Shown here: in pieces, positions 8,835 through 17,852 of the stretch | Layout: each line of letters begins with the position of its first letter | How positions within the stretch are numbered: the stretch's first letter is position 1 | Source of the DNA: Candidatus Rokubacteria bacterium 13_2_20CM_69_15_1 | GTDB lineage: Bacteria; Methylomirabilota; Methylomirabilia; Rokubacteriales; CSP1-6 | Assembly (NCBI GenBank): GCA_001914535.1 | Contig: MNCR01000007.1 | Span: forward strand, 1 to 35,843 | DNA length: 35,843 bases | Direction: 5' to 3' | The notes under the pieces: generated by a model | Told to the model about the DNA's origin: nothing | What the model saw: the letters and a program-made list of their open reading frames with translations, nothing else | Databases searched by the model: none | Made by a program: the position numbers and the translations under genes

Positions 8835-9751
8835 GGCCGGAGCCGCACCCGAGGGTCGAGCCAGGCGTAGAGAAGGTCGATCGCGAGGTTGATCAGCGTG
8901 TAGGTGACCGAGATGACGAAGACGGCCGCGATGACGATGGGGAAGTCGCGGTTCAGGAGCGCCTGCACCGTGAGACGGCCGAGCCCGGGCCACGCGAAGA
9001 TCGTCTCGGTGATCACGGCGCCCCCGAGGATCTGGCCGGCCTCGAGGCCCGCGAGCGTCACGATCGGGATCGCCGAGTTGCGCAGCGTGTGCTTGCCGAT
9101 CACGCGCGCCTCGCCGAGGCCCTTGGCGCGCGCGGTCAGGATGTACTCCTCGTTGAGGACGTCGAGCACGGCCGAGCGGGTGAGCCGCGCGATCCGCGCG
9201 GCGAAGAACGCGGCGAGCACGATCGACGGCATGACGAGGTGCGCCGGGGTGCCCGTGCCGCCCGTCGGCAGCCACCGAAGCTTCACGGAGAAGACGTAGA
9301 TCAGCATGAGGCCGAGCCAGAAGCCCGGCGTCGCCTGGCCCAGCACGGTCGCGACCGTGCCGGCGTGGTCGAGCAGCGTGTTGCGGTGCACCGCCGACAG
9401 AACGCCGAGCGGCACGGCGACGCCCATCGTCAGGAGCCACGACGTGGCCGCGAGGAGCAACGTCGCGGGCAGGCGCCCGAGCACGAGATCGAGCGCGTCG
9501 CGCCGGTAGCGGAGCGACTCGCCGAAGTCGCCGCGGGCCGCGCCGCCCACGAAGCGCGCGTACTGGAGGGGCAGCGGATCGTTGAAGCCGAGCCGCTCGC
9601 GGAACTCGTTGACGTCCTTCGCCTGGATGTCCATCGGCATGAACAGGAGCACCGGGTCGCCCGACAGACGCACCATGACGAACACCGCGCTCAGCGAGAG
9701 GAAAACGACGAGCACGGTCTGGGCGAGGCGCGAGAGCAGGTAGGCCCGCAT
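8831..9751 (-). CDS. Peptide-type ABC transporter permease, DppB-like
   Basis: MRAYLLSRLAQTVLVVFLSLSAVFVMVRLSGDPV...ARAKGLGEARVIGKHTLRNSAIPIVTLAGLEAGQILGGAVITETIFAWPGLGRL. Confidence 0.93.
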   Translation of the reverse strand: MRAYLLSRLAQTVLVVFLSLSAVFVMVRLSGDPVLLFMPMDIQAKDVNEFRERLGFNDPLPLQYARFVGGAARGDFGESLRYRRDALDLVLGRLPATLLLAATSWLLTMGVAVPLGVLSAVHRNTLLDHAGTVATVLGQATPGFWLGLMLIYVFSVKLRWLPTGGTGTPAHLVMPSIVLAAFFAARIARLTRSAVLDVLNEEYILTARAKGLGEARVIGKHTLRNSAIPIVTLAGLEAGQILGGAVITETIFAWPGLGRLTVQALLNRDFPIVIAAVFVISVTYTLINLAIDLLYAWLDPRVRLRP

Positions 9752-9819
9752 GGGCCTACAGTTGTATCACCGCGCGCCGTCGGACCAGAGAAGGTCGGGC
9801 GCGACGCGCGCCAGCCGCG

Positions 9820-10782
9820 TCACCAGGCCACGGCCTCCTCGAGTGTTCGGCGATACCAGGGCGCGTCGGGGAACGTGATCGGGCGGATCGCCGGGAGCGT
9901 GACGCCGGCATCGCGATAGGCGGCGACGTACGCGCCCGCCGCGGCTCCGTCACCGACGGCGCCGAGCGCGTCGGCGAGCGTCTCCGGTGGCTCGCCGTCG
10001 CGGTCGAAGGCGCGCACGCCCTCGCCGAGGCCGCTCGCCTCGAGCATCGCGCGGTAGAAGGGCAGCGCCAGGTAGCGCGCGAGCTCCGCGCGAAACGCCG
10101 CGCGCGCGGCCGCGACGTCGCCGGCGACCGCGAGCGGCACCGCGGCGACGATCTCGAAGCCCATGAGCGTCTTGCCCGCACGCTTCCGCCCGCGCTCGAG
10201 CGCCGGCAGCGCGACGTCCCGCACGTAGGCGGGCGGGCAGAGCCAGAGGATGGCGCCGTCGGCGATCTCGCCCGCCAGCTCGAGCATCCGGCGGGAGAGC
10301 GCGGCGAGGTAGACGCGCGGTGGCGGCGGCCGCTCGGGCAACGCGAGGCTCCAGCGGACGCGGAAGTGCCGGCCCTCGAAGTCGGCGCCCGCACCCAGCG
10401 CTCCCCGGAGGACCGCCACGTACTCGCGCATCACGGCGAGCGGCTCGTCGAGGGTGAGCCCGAGCATCGCCTCCATCGTGGCGCGGTGGCTCACGCCGAT
10501 GCCGAGCGTGAAGCGCCCGCCCGTCGTCTCGGCGAGCGTGAGCGCGGCCTGGGCCATCGCGACCGGATGGCGGGGATAGATCGGGACGACGCCCACGCCG
10601 AGGCCGAGGCGTGCGGTGGCCGCGCCGTACGCGGCGAGGACGAGGAACGAGTCGCGACCGAGGCCGTGGGTGACCCACACGCTCTCGTAGCCGAGCGCCT
10701 CGGCGCGGCGGGCGAGCTCCACGGCGGCGTGGAGGTCGCGCCCCGGCATCAGGTAGGCGGCGCGCCTCAGTCGCGGATCCAC
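9820..10782 (-). CDS. LLM-class (F420-dependent type) flavin oxidoreductase
   Basis: AVELARRAEALGYESVWVTHGLGRDSF...LGLGVGVVPIYPRHPVAMAQAALTLAETTGGRFTLGIGVSH. Confidence 0.88.
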   Translation of the reverse strand: MDPRLRRAAYLMPGRDLHAAVELARRAEALGYESVWVTHGLGRDSFLVLAAYGAATARLGLGVGVVPIYPRHPVAMAQAALTLAETTGGRFTLGIGVSHRATMEAMLGLTLDEPLAVMREYVAVLRGALGAGADFEGRHFRVRWSLALPERPPPPRVYLAALSRRMLELAGEIADGAILWLCPPAYVRDVALPALERGRKRAGKTLMGFEIVAAVPLAVAGDVAAARAAFRAELARYLALPFYRAMLEASGLGEGVRAFDRDGEPPETLADALGAVGDGAAAGAYVAAYRDAGVTLPAIRPITFPDAPWYRRTLEEAVAW

Positions 10783-11042
10783 GACTCGGCCAGCGGGATC
10801 CCGGACGCGGCGCGACGGCGCGCCCGAAGCCGGACCACGTTGGAGCCGCGCGCGCCGCTCGGCGCCAGACGCAGCAGGCCGTCGACCTCCGCCCGGCGGT
10901 AGAGCCGCTGGCGCCTGATCCCCTGGCGGTAGCTCCGGAGGATACCGCGACTCACGTAGGCGTAGAGCGTCGCGGGCTTGACGCCCAGCATGCGCGCCGC
11001 CTCCTTCACGGTCAGATACTCCTCACCCTCGATGGTGACCAC
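10767..11042 (-). CDS. Helix-turn-helix (MerR/excisionase-type) DNA-binding protein
   Basis: EEYLTVKEAARMLGVKPATLYAYVSRGILRSYRQGIRRQRLYRRAEVDGLL. Confidence 0.82.
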   Translation of the reverse strand: MVTIEGEEYLTVKEAARMLGVKPATLYAYVSRGILRSYRQGIRRQRLYRRAEVDGLLRLAPSGARGSNVVRLRARRRAASGIPLAESWIRD

Positions 11043-11161
11043 GTCCGAATCCCGCCTCCGACGCTAGCAGGCTCCGTCGGCGCCGTCCAGCCATAGCTGG
11101 TTGTATCAATATAAATCAAGTATAGTCATGTATCAGGGAACGACGGGCTCAGGAGGGCGAC
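11043..11161. promoter_or_regulatory. AT-rich divergent intergenic region between HTH gene and citrate synthase; SD aggagg at 11151-11156
   Basis: ttgtatcaatataaatcaagtatagtcatgtatca is strikingly AT-rich for this window and contains TGTATCA twice (11102-11108, 11129-11135). Confidence 0.6.
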
Positions 11162-12328
11162 ATGGAGACGGCGTGGAAGGCGGGGCTCGAGGACGTGATC
11201 GCGGCCCGCTCGGCGATCTGCCAGGTGAACGGTGAGGCCGGGCGGCTCTACTACCGCGGCTATGAGGTCGGCGAGCTGGCGGGGGCGGTGAGCTTCGAGG
11301 AGGTGACGGCTCTGCTCTGGTTCGGCGAGCTGCCGGGTCCGGCCGAGGCGGCGGCCTTCGCCGCCCGCCTCCGGGCGGCGCGGGGTCTGCCCGCGCCGGT
11401 CCGCACGCTCCTCGAAACCCTGCCACGCGATACCCACCCGCTCGACGCGCTCCGGACGGCGGTGTCGCTCGCCGCCGCCCACGATCCCGACGCGGGCGCG
11501 AACGACCCGGCGGCCAACCTGCGCAAGGCGGTCCGGCTGATGACCCTCGTGCCCGAGACGGTCGCCGCGTCGCGGCGGATCCGCGCCGGTCGTGCGCCGG
11601 TCGAGGCCCCCGGGGGGGACTCGCACGGCGCGTACGTCCTTGAGCTCTGCGAGGGCCGGACGCCCTCGCCCGAGACGGCGCGCATCCTCGACGTGGTCCT
11701 GACGCTCCACGCCGACCACGAGTTCAACGCCTCGACGTTCGCCGCGCGCGTGGCCGTCGCGACCCTCGCGGACCTCCACGCGGCGGTCGTGGCGGCGATC
11801 GCGACGCTGAAGGGGCCCCGCCAGGGCGGCGCCAACGAGGACGTGCTCGCGATGCTGCTCGAGATCGGCGACCCCGCTCGCGCCGAGGCGTTCGTGGAGC
11901 GGCGGCTTCACGCGCGGGCGGCCCTCTCCAAGCACGAGCGCGGCGCGCCCACGGCGCGCGTGCCGGGCTTCGGTCACCGGGTCTACAGGGTCGACGACGC
12001 GCGCGCCCGCGTCCTGCGCGCGATGGCGAAGTCCACCGCGGCGGCCACCGGTCGAACCCGCCTCTTCGAGGTCGCCGAGCGTGTGTACGACGCGATGCGG
12101 GCGCGCACCACACTTCCCGTGAACGTGGACTTCTTTTCGGCGGTGGTCTACGACGCGCTCGGCATCCCACCGGACCTCTGCACGTCGATCTTTGCCGTCG
12201 GGCGGGTCGCGGGGTGGTGCGCGCACGCGCTGGAGCAGTTGGCCGACAACCGGCTCATCCGGCCACGGGCGGAGTACGTCGGCCCCGCGCCCCGTCCGCT
12301 GCCCGCCCGCTCGGAGGGCCGTCGTTGA
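11162..12328 (+). CDS. Citrate/2-methylcitrate synthase family protein
   Basis: GLEDVIAARSAICQVNGEAGRLYYRGYEVGEL, LTLHADHEFNASTFAAR, VPGFGHRVYRVDDARA. SD AGGAGG upstream of the ATG. Confidence 0.92.
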   Translation: METAWKAGLEDVIAARSAICQVNGEAGRLYYRGYEVGELAGAVSFEEVTALLWFGELPGPAEAAAFAARLRAARGLPAPVRTLLETLPRDTHPLDALRTAVSLAAAHDPDAGANDPAANLRKAVRLMTLVPETVAASRRIRAGRAPVEAPGGDSHGAYVLELCEGRTPSPETARILDVVLTLHADHEFNASTFAARVAVATLADLHAAVVAAIATLKGPRQGGANEDVLAMLLEIGDPARAEAFVERRLHARAALSKHERGAPTARVPGFGHRVYRVDDARARVLRAMAKSTAAATGRTRLFEVAERVYDAMRARTTLPVNVDFFSAVVYDALGIPPDLCTSIFAVGRVAGWCAHALEQLADNRLIRPRAEYVGPAPRPLPARSEGRR

Positions 12329-12332
12329 CCCG

Positions 12333-12893
12333 CTAGGCGCGGAAGATCGAGACCTCTATCGCGTCGTCGCCGAAGTCGTACGCGCGCGATTGCCAGCGGC
12401 CGTTCGCGTCGCGCACGTGTTCGAGATACGGCGCCACCTCGCGCCGGAAGACCCCGGTGTTGTCGGCGACGACGGCGGCGCCGGGCACGAGCTTCGGCTC
12501 GAGCTGCCGGAGGTAGTCGAGGTAGTCTTCCTTGGCGGCGTCGATGAGGACGAAGTCGAAGCGCCCGGACAGGAGGGGAATGATCCGCAGGGCGTCGCCC
12601 GCGACGACCTTGACGCGCCGGCCGAGCCCGGCGACCTCGGCGTTGCTCTTCACGAACTTCGCGAGGTAGGGGTTCGACTCCAGGCAGGTCAACCGGCCCC
12701 GCGGCGGCAGGGTACCCGCGATCAGGATCGCCGAATAGCCGAGGAGCGAGCCGATCTCGATCGCCCGCGTGGGCCGGCGGCGCTCGATGAGCCGCCGGAT
12801 CACGCGGCCTTTGGCCCGCCCGACGACGGGGATGCGCCAGAGCGTGGTCGCGCGGTCCATGAGCGCCAGCATCCGACGCGCCTGCTTCGTCAC
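12333..12893 (-). CDS. SAM-dependent O-methyltransferase
   Basis: AIEIGSLLGYSAILIAGTLPPRGRLTCLESNPYLAKF...FDFVLIDAAKEDYLDYLRQLEPKLVPGAAVVADN. Confidence 0.87.
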   Translation of the reverse strand: MTKQARRMLALMDRATTLWRIPVVGRAKGRVIRRLIERRRPTRAIEIGSLLGYSAILIAGTLPPRGRLTCLESNPYLAKFVKSNAEVAGLGRRVKVVAGDALRIIPLLSGRFDFVLIDAAKEDYLDYLRQLEPKLVPGAAVVADNTGVFRREVAPYLEHVRDANGRWQSRAYDFGDDAIEVSIFRA

Positions 12894-13849
12894 GCCTTAC
12901 GCCTGGCAGCGGGGAGGCGCGCGGCCACGCCGTCGGGGAGCGGGTAACGGCGCGTCGCCTTGCCGGCCTTGATGATCTGGCCGGGTAGCGTCCGCCCCAC
13001 GATCTCCTGGACGCGCCTGGAGACGGCGATGAGCTTGTCGAGATCGATCCCGGTCTCGACGCCCATCGCGTGCAGGGAGTGGACGAGGTCCTCGCTGCAC
13101 ACGTTCCCCGACGCGCCCGGTGCGAAGGGGCATCCGCCCAGGCCGCCGATGGAGGAATCGAAGTGCGTCACGCCGCATTCCATCGCGGCGAGGATGTTCG
13201 GGATCGCCATCGCCCGCGTGTCGTGCGTGTGAAGCGTCCACTCGAGCCCGGGGACGCGCGCGAACAGGTGTTCGAAGACCCGGCCGACCTGGCGTGGATT
13301 GGCCATGCCCGTCGTGTCGGCGAGGCCGACCGCGCGCGCGCCGATGTCCACGAGACGGCGGACGACGCTCTCGAGGTGTGCCAGCGGAACGTCGCCCTCG
13401 AACGGGCAGCCGAACGAGGTCGAAACGCCGCAGCTTACGGGAACCTTGGCCTGCTCGGCCACGCGCATGACGGCAGCGAGCTTCTGGATCGACTCGGCGA
13501 TCGTCATGTTCACGTTGGCGAGGTTGTGGCTCTCACTCGCCGAGACGACCGTGTGGATCGCGTCGACGCCCGCGTCCACCGCCCGCACCGCCCCCTTGTC
13601 GTTCGGCACCAGCGCCGCGTAACGCGTGCCCGGCCGGCGACGGATCTTCGCCATGACTTCCTCGGCGTCGCGCAGCTGGGGGACCACCTTGGGGTGGACG
13701 AACGAGGTGACCTCGATCCTGGGCAGGCCCGCGTCCGAGAGGAGGTTCACGACCTCGACCTTCAGCTCGGTCGGGATGAATTCGGGCTCGATCTGGAACC
13801 CGTCGCGAGTCCCGACTTCGCACATCGTCACGCGTTCGGGAAGGTTCAT
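12890..13849 (-). CDS. Hydroxymethylglutaryl-CoA lyase-like protein
   Basis: VTMCEVGTRDGFQIEPEFIPTELKVEVVNLLSDAGLPRIEVTSFVHPK...GLADTTGMANP...HTHDTRAMAIPN...GGLGGCPFAPGASGNVCSEDLV. ATG at 13849 preceded by GGAGG; the track start is 13864. Confidence 0.9.
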   Translation of the reverse strand: MNLPERVTMCEVGTRDGFQIEPEFIPTELKVEVVNLLSDAGLPRIEVTSFVHPKVVPQLRDAEEVMAKIRRRPGTRYAALVPNDKGAVRAVDAGVDAIHTVVSASESHNLANVNMTIAESIQKLAAVMRVAEQAKVPVSCGVSTSFGCPFEGDVPLAHLESVVRRLVDIGARAVGLADTTGMANPRQVGRVFEHLFARVPGLEWTLHTHDTRAMAIPNILAAMECGVTHFDSSIGGLGGCPFAPGASGNVCSEDLVHSLHAMGVETGIDLDKLIAVSRRVQEIVGRTLPGQIIKAGKATRRYPLPDGVAARLPAARRKA

Positions 13850-13962
13850 GGTATCCTCCGCCACTGCTGAGGCCAGACTCTAGCACGGCGCCCGAGGGGG
13901 CGCTCGGCCCTGGCGGAATCTCCGGGCGCGCGCCGAGCGTCTGAAGAGAGGGGAGGAAGGAC

Positions 13963-14442
13963 ATGAACCCGGACATCGGAATGAGCGAGAGCAACCGTGC
14001 GAGCGTCGTCAAGATTCTCAACACCCTGCTCGCAGACGAGTACGTGCTCTATACCAAGACCCGCAACTATCACTGGAACGTGGTCGGTCCCCAGTTCAAC
14101 GATCTCCACAAGTTCTTCGAGGCCCAGTATGGGGCGCTCAACGAAGTCGTGGACGACGTTGCGGAACGGGCCCGCACCCTCGGCGGCCCCGCCCTCGGCA
14201 CCCTCGACGAGTTTTCGAAGCACGCGCGGCTCAAGGAGCATCCGGGAAAGTACCCCGACGCCACCGGCATGCTGAAGGACCTCCTCGATGACCACGAGGC
14301 GGTGATCCGGCAGCTCCGCGTGGATCTCGAGACCGTCGGGGAGGTGTACCACGACGTGGGGACCAATGACTTCCTCACGGGGCTCATGGAGCAGCACGAG
14401 AAGATGGCGTGGATGCTGCGCGCCTTTCTCGACACGCGCTGA
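13963..14442 (+). CDS. dps: Dps-family DNA-protection / ferritin-like protein
   Basis: LNTLLADEYVLYTKTRNYHWNVVGPQFNDLHKFFEAQYGALNEVVDDVAERARTLGG. SD ggagg upstream. Confidence 0.93.
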   Translation: MNPDIGMSESNRASVVKILNTLLADEYVLYTKTRNYHWNVVGPQFNDLHKFFEAQYGALNEVVDDVAERARTLGGPALGTLDEFSKHARLKEHPGKYPDATGMLKDLLDDHEAVIRQLRVDLETVGEVYHDVGTNDFLTGLMEQHEKMAWMLRAFLDTR

Positions 14443-14445
14443 GCG

Positions 14446-15612
14446 CTAGTACGACCGCGGCATCCCGAGCACGTGCTCGCCGACGTAGGCGAGGATGAGG
14501 TTGTTGTTGATCGGCGCGGTCTTGTAGAGGCGGCATTCGCGGAACTTGCGCTCGACGTCGTACTCCTCGGCGAACCCGTAGCCGCCGTGGCAGTCGATGC
14601 ACGCGTTGGCGGCCTCCCACGCCGCCTCGGCCGCGAGGTATTTGGCCATGTTGGCCTCGGGGCCGCACGGCTGGCCGGCGTCGAACAGCGCCGCGGCACG
14701 GTCGCGCATGAGCGTCGCGGCTTCGACGGCCGTGTGAGCCTTGGCGATCGGGAACTGCACGCCCTGGTTGGCCCCGATGGGCCTGCCGAAGACGACGCGC
14801 TGGCTCGAGTACGCCACGGCCTTCTCGACGAACCAGCGGCCATCACCGATCGACTCCGACCCGACCAGGATGCGCTCGGCGTTCATGCCATCGAGGATGT
14901 AGGCGAACCCCTGACCCGCCTCGCCGATCAGGCTGTCGCCCGGGATCTCGACGTCGTCGAAGAAGAGCGCGTTCGTCGAGTGGTTCATCATCATTCGGAG
15001 CGGGCGGATCTCGAGCCCCTTGAGCCCGCGGATGTCCACGAGGAAGACCGAGAGGCCCTCGGTCCGGCGCTTCACCTGGTCCGCGGGTGTCGTGCGCGCC
15101 AGGAGCAGCATGAGGTCGGACTGGAGCGCGCGTGAGATGAAGATCTTGCGGCCGTTGACGAGATAGCGGTCGCCCCTCCGCACCGCCGTGGTCTGCAGTT
15201 GCGTCGTGTCCGAGCCGGAGTTCGGCTCGGTGACACCGAAGGCCTGCAGCCGAAGCTCCCCGGTCGCGATCTTCGGCAGATACGCTCGCTTCTGGTCCGC
15301 CGAGCCGTGACGCAGAAGCGTCCCCATGATGTACATTTGCGCGTGGCACGCGGCGGCGTTGCCGCCCGCGGCGTGGATCGTCTCGAGGATGAGGGCGCCC
15401 TCCGCGATTCCGAGCCCGGCGCCGCCGTATTCCTGGGGGATCAGCGCGGCGAGGTAGCCGGCCTGCGTCAGCTCGTTGACGAACTTCTCGGGGTACTCGC
15501 GCCGCGTGTCGAGATCGCGCCAGTACTCGCCCGGATAGCGCTTGCAGATCTCCAGCACGCCCGCCTTGAGGGCGCGCTGCTCGTCCGTGAGCGAGCGATT
15601 GATCGCCGCCAT
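14446..15612 (-). CDS. Acyl-CoA dehydrogenase
   Basis: IPQEYGGAGLGIAEGALILETIHAAGGNAA, LQAFGVTEPNSGSDTTQLQTTAVRRGDRYLVNGRKIFIS, CHGGYGFAEEYDVERKFRECRLYKTAP. Confidence 0.93.
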   Translation of the reverse strand: MAAINRSLTDEQRALKAGVLEICKRYPGEYWRDLDTRREYPEKFVNELTQAGYLAALIPQEYGGAGLGIAEGALILETIHAAGGNAAACHAQMYIMGTLLRHGSADQKRAYLPKIATGELRLQAFGVTEPNSGSDTTQLQTTAVRRGDRYLVNGRKIFISRALQSDLMLLLARTTPADQVKRRTEGLSVFLVDIRGLKGLEIRPLRMMMNHSTNALFFDDVEIPGDSLIGEAGQGFAYILDGMNAERILVGSESIGDGRWFVEKAVAYSSQRVVFGRPIGANQGVQFPIAKAHTAVEAATLMRDRAAALFDAGQPCGPEANMAKYLAAEAAWEAANACIDCHGGYGFAEEYDVERKFRECRLYKTAPINNNLILAYVGEHVLGMPRSY

Positions 15613-15623
15613 CGTCGTGATCC

Positions 15624-16412
15624 TTATCGGCCCTTGAACTGCGCCCGGCGCTTCTCGTTGAACGCGCGGACGCCCTCGAGCCGGTCTTCGGTCACCACGG
15701 TGGCATTGTACGCCTCGATCGCCAGGACCATCGCGGTGTCGAGGTCCGTCTCGAGCCCGTAGGCGATCGCCTTCTTGGCCTGCCGGACGGCGAACGGGCC
15801 GTTCCGGGCAATCGTCTCGGCGATCTCGAACGCCTTCGCGCGCGCCTGACCCCGGGGGACGAGGTGGTTGACGAGCCCCGCCGCCTTCGCCTCGTCGGCC
15901 TTCATGCGTCGCCCCGTGAAGATCAGCTCCTTGGCGAGCGGCGCGCCGAGGATCCTTGGCAGGAGCTGGGTGCCACCGATTCCGGGGAAGATCCCGAGCG
16001 TCGTCTCGGGCACGCCGAACACCGCCGTCTCGCTCGCGACGACGAAGTCCGAGAGCACCGCGAGCTCGCAGCCGCCGGCCAGGGCGAAGCCTTCGACGGC
16101 GGCGATGACGGGCACCGGGGTCTTCAAGACACGGAACGCCGCCTGCTCGAAGATCGCGTGCTGTGCGCGCCAGGCCTCGTCGGTCATCTCGTTGCGTTCC
16201 TTGAGGTCACCGCCCGCGCAGAACGCGCGGTCACCGGCGCCGGTGAGCACGACCGCGCGGACGAGGGAGTCGCGGTGGAACCCGTCGAAGCAGGCGAGCA
16301 GGTCCTCGCCCATCGCGGTGTTCATCGCGTTCATCTGGTCGGGGCGGTCGAGCGTGACGGTCACCACGAACCCGTCGTCCGAGGGTTCGACGCGCAGGTG
16401 CCGATAGGTCAT
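15624..16412 (-). CDS. Enoyl-CoA hydratase/isomerase family protein
   Basis: VTVTLDRPDQMNAMNTAMGEDLL, AFCAGGDLKE, AVEGFALAGGCELAVLSDFVVAS, FGVPETTLGIFPGIGGTQLLPRILG. Confidence 0.92.
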   Translation of the reverse strand: MTYRHLRVEPSDDGFVVTVTLDRPDQMNAMNTAMGEDLLACFDGFHRDSLVRAVVLTGAGDRAFCAGGDLKERNEMTDEAWRAQHAIFEQAAFRVLKTPVPVIAAVEGFALAGGCELAVLSDFVVASETAVFGVPETTLGIFPGIGGTQLLPRILGAPLAKELIFTGRRMKADEAKAAGLVNHLVPRGQARAKAFEIAETIARNGPFAVRQAKKAIAYGLETDLDTAMVLAIEAYNATVVTEDRLEGVRAFNEKRRAQFKGR

Positions 16413-16491
16413 TGCAACGAGAGCCGCGGGGCCGGCACCGTCGGTGGGTGGCCCGTGCAAGGTGCGACCCGGCTCCGTTCCGTTCGTGCGT

Positions 16492-17682
16492 TCATTGTAT
16501 GACTCTCTTGGCGCGGAGAGCGCGGACGTCGTCGAGGGTGTAGCCGAGCCAGGTGAGCACGTCCGTGGAATGCTCGCCCAGGGCGGGCGGCACGCGGCGC
16601 ACCTCGGGGCGCGCGTCGTTCCAGAGGATCGGCAGGGCGATGCTCGTGTAGCCGGGGACGCGCGGGTGTGGCGCCGACACCAGGACGCCGCTCTCGCGCG
16701 TCTGCGGCTCCGCCAGCACGGCGTCCACCGTGAGGATCGGCGCGCTCGGGACGCCGGCGCGCCGTAGGCGCTCGAGCAAGTCGGAGGTCTTGAGCTCGCG
16801 CGTGAGCCGGGACAACGCCGTGACGAGCTCGCCGCGATGGCGGACGCGCGAGGGGTTGTCCTCGAAGCGCGCCTCGTCCGCGAGCCCCGGCGCGCCCAGA
16901 GCCGCGGCCAGTCGACGGAAGAGCGCGTCCGATCCGGCGGCGATCATCGCGTAACCATCCGCCGTGGGGAATGCCTGGTACGGCGCGATCATCGCCGTGC
17001 CGGAGCCCTGCGGCTGTGGGACCTCGCCGGAGCCGAGGTAGCCCATCGCGTGGTACGAGACCCACATGAGGGCCGTCTCGAAGAGCGTGGTCGTGACCTC
17101 GACGGCGCGGCCCGTCGCGTCTCGCTGGCGGAGCGCGGCGACGATCCCGAGCGCCGCCCACATGCCCGTGCCCATGTCCACGATCGACGTGCCGACGCGC
17201 GCGGGCTCCTGGCTCGGGTGGCCGTTGACCGACATGAGGCCGCTGTACGCCTGCATCAGCGGATCGTAGCCGGGCAGGTCGGACAGGGGCCCGCGCCTTC
17301 CGAAGGCGGTGATCGAGCAGTAGACGAGACGCGGGTTGATCCGGGTGGCGCCGGCGAAGTCGAGCCCGAGCTCGCCGATCGCGCCGGCGCGGAGGCTCTG
17401 GACGAAGACGTCCGCGCGCGCGATCAAGCGCTGGAGGATCTCGGGTCCCCCGTCGGCTTTCAGATCGAGGGCGAGGCTCCTCTTGTTGCGGTTCATCGCC
17501 ATGAACACGGCGCTCTCGTCGCCCCAGTACGGCGGCGCCCACGCCCGGGCGTCGTCGCCGCGACCCGGGCGCTCCACCTTGACGACCTCGGCCCCCATGT
17601 CGCCGAGGATCTGTGTGCAGAAGGGCCCCGCGACGTTCTGCGTCAGGTCTGCCACGACGATCCCTTCCAGCGGCCGCGCCAC
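16492..17682 (-). CDS. CaiB/BaiF (family III) CoA transferase
   Basis: RPLEGIVVADLTQNVAGPFCTQILGDMGAEVVKVERPGRGDDARAWAPPYWGDESAVFMAMNRNKRSLALDLK. GTG start chosen at 17682; the track gives 17715. Confidence 0.92.
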   Translation of the reverse strand: MARPLEGIVVADLTQNVAGPFCTQILGDMGAEVVKVERPGRGDDARAWAPPYWGDESAVFMAMNRNKRSLALDLKADGGPEILQRLIARADVFVQSLRAGAIGELGLDFAGATRINPRLVYCSITAFGRRGPLSDLPGYDPLMQAYSGLMSVNGHPSQEPARVGTSIVDMGTGMWAALGIVAALRQRDATGRAVEVTTTLFETALMWVSYHAMGYLGSGEVPQPQGSGTAMIAPYQAFPTADGYAMIAAGSDALFRRLAAALGAPGLADEARFEDNPSRVRHRGELVTALSRLTRELKTSDLLERLRRAGVPSAPILTVDAVLAEPQTRESGVLVSAPHPRVPGYTSIALPILWNDARPEVRRVPPALGEHSTDVLTWLGYTLDDVRALRAKRVIQ

Positions 17683-17703
17683 GGCGAGGAGTCTAGCAGA
17701 AAA

Positions 17704-17733
17704 GAAACTGGCCACTCTGCAACGAAACTAGCC
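17704..17733. repeat. Direct repeat GAAACTGGCC / GAAACTAGCC, 20 bp apart
   Basis: 17704-17713 and 17724-17733, 9/10 identical, about 80-110 bp upstream of the sigma54-like -24 element. Confidence 0.5.
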
Positions 17734-17810
17734 GCCGCAAGCCGTCAATGGCGGCCCGGTACCACTGGCTAAATTCTTGTTTTTCCTCAATCCGGAAAAC
17801 GGCCCGTGGC

Positions 17811-17825
17811 TGGCACTGGGCTTGC
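17811..17825 (+). promoter_or_regulatory. Sigma54 (RpoN)-type promoter TGGCAC-N5-TTGC
   Basis: cTGGCACtgggcTTGCg, GG/GC spacing of 10 bp as in -24/-12 promoters; 28 bp before the likely ATG of the ATPase. Confidence 0.75.
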
Positions 17826-17852
17826 GGTGGGTGGGACGAGCCTCGAAAAACG

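Noticed and set aside
11126-12226. Minus-strand ORF of 366 aa
   Set aside because: Antisense shadow of the clear citrate synthase gene.
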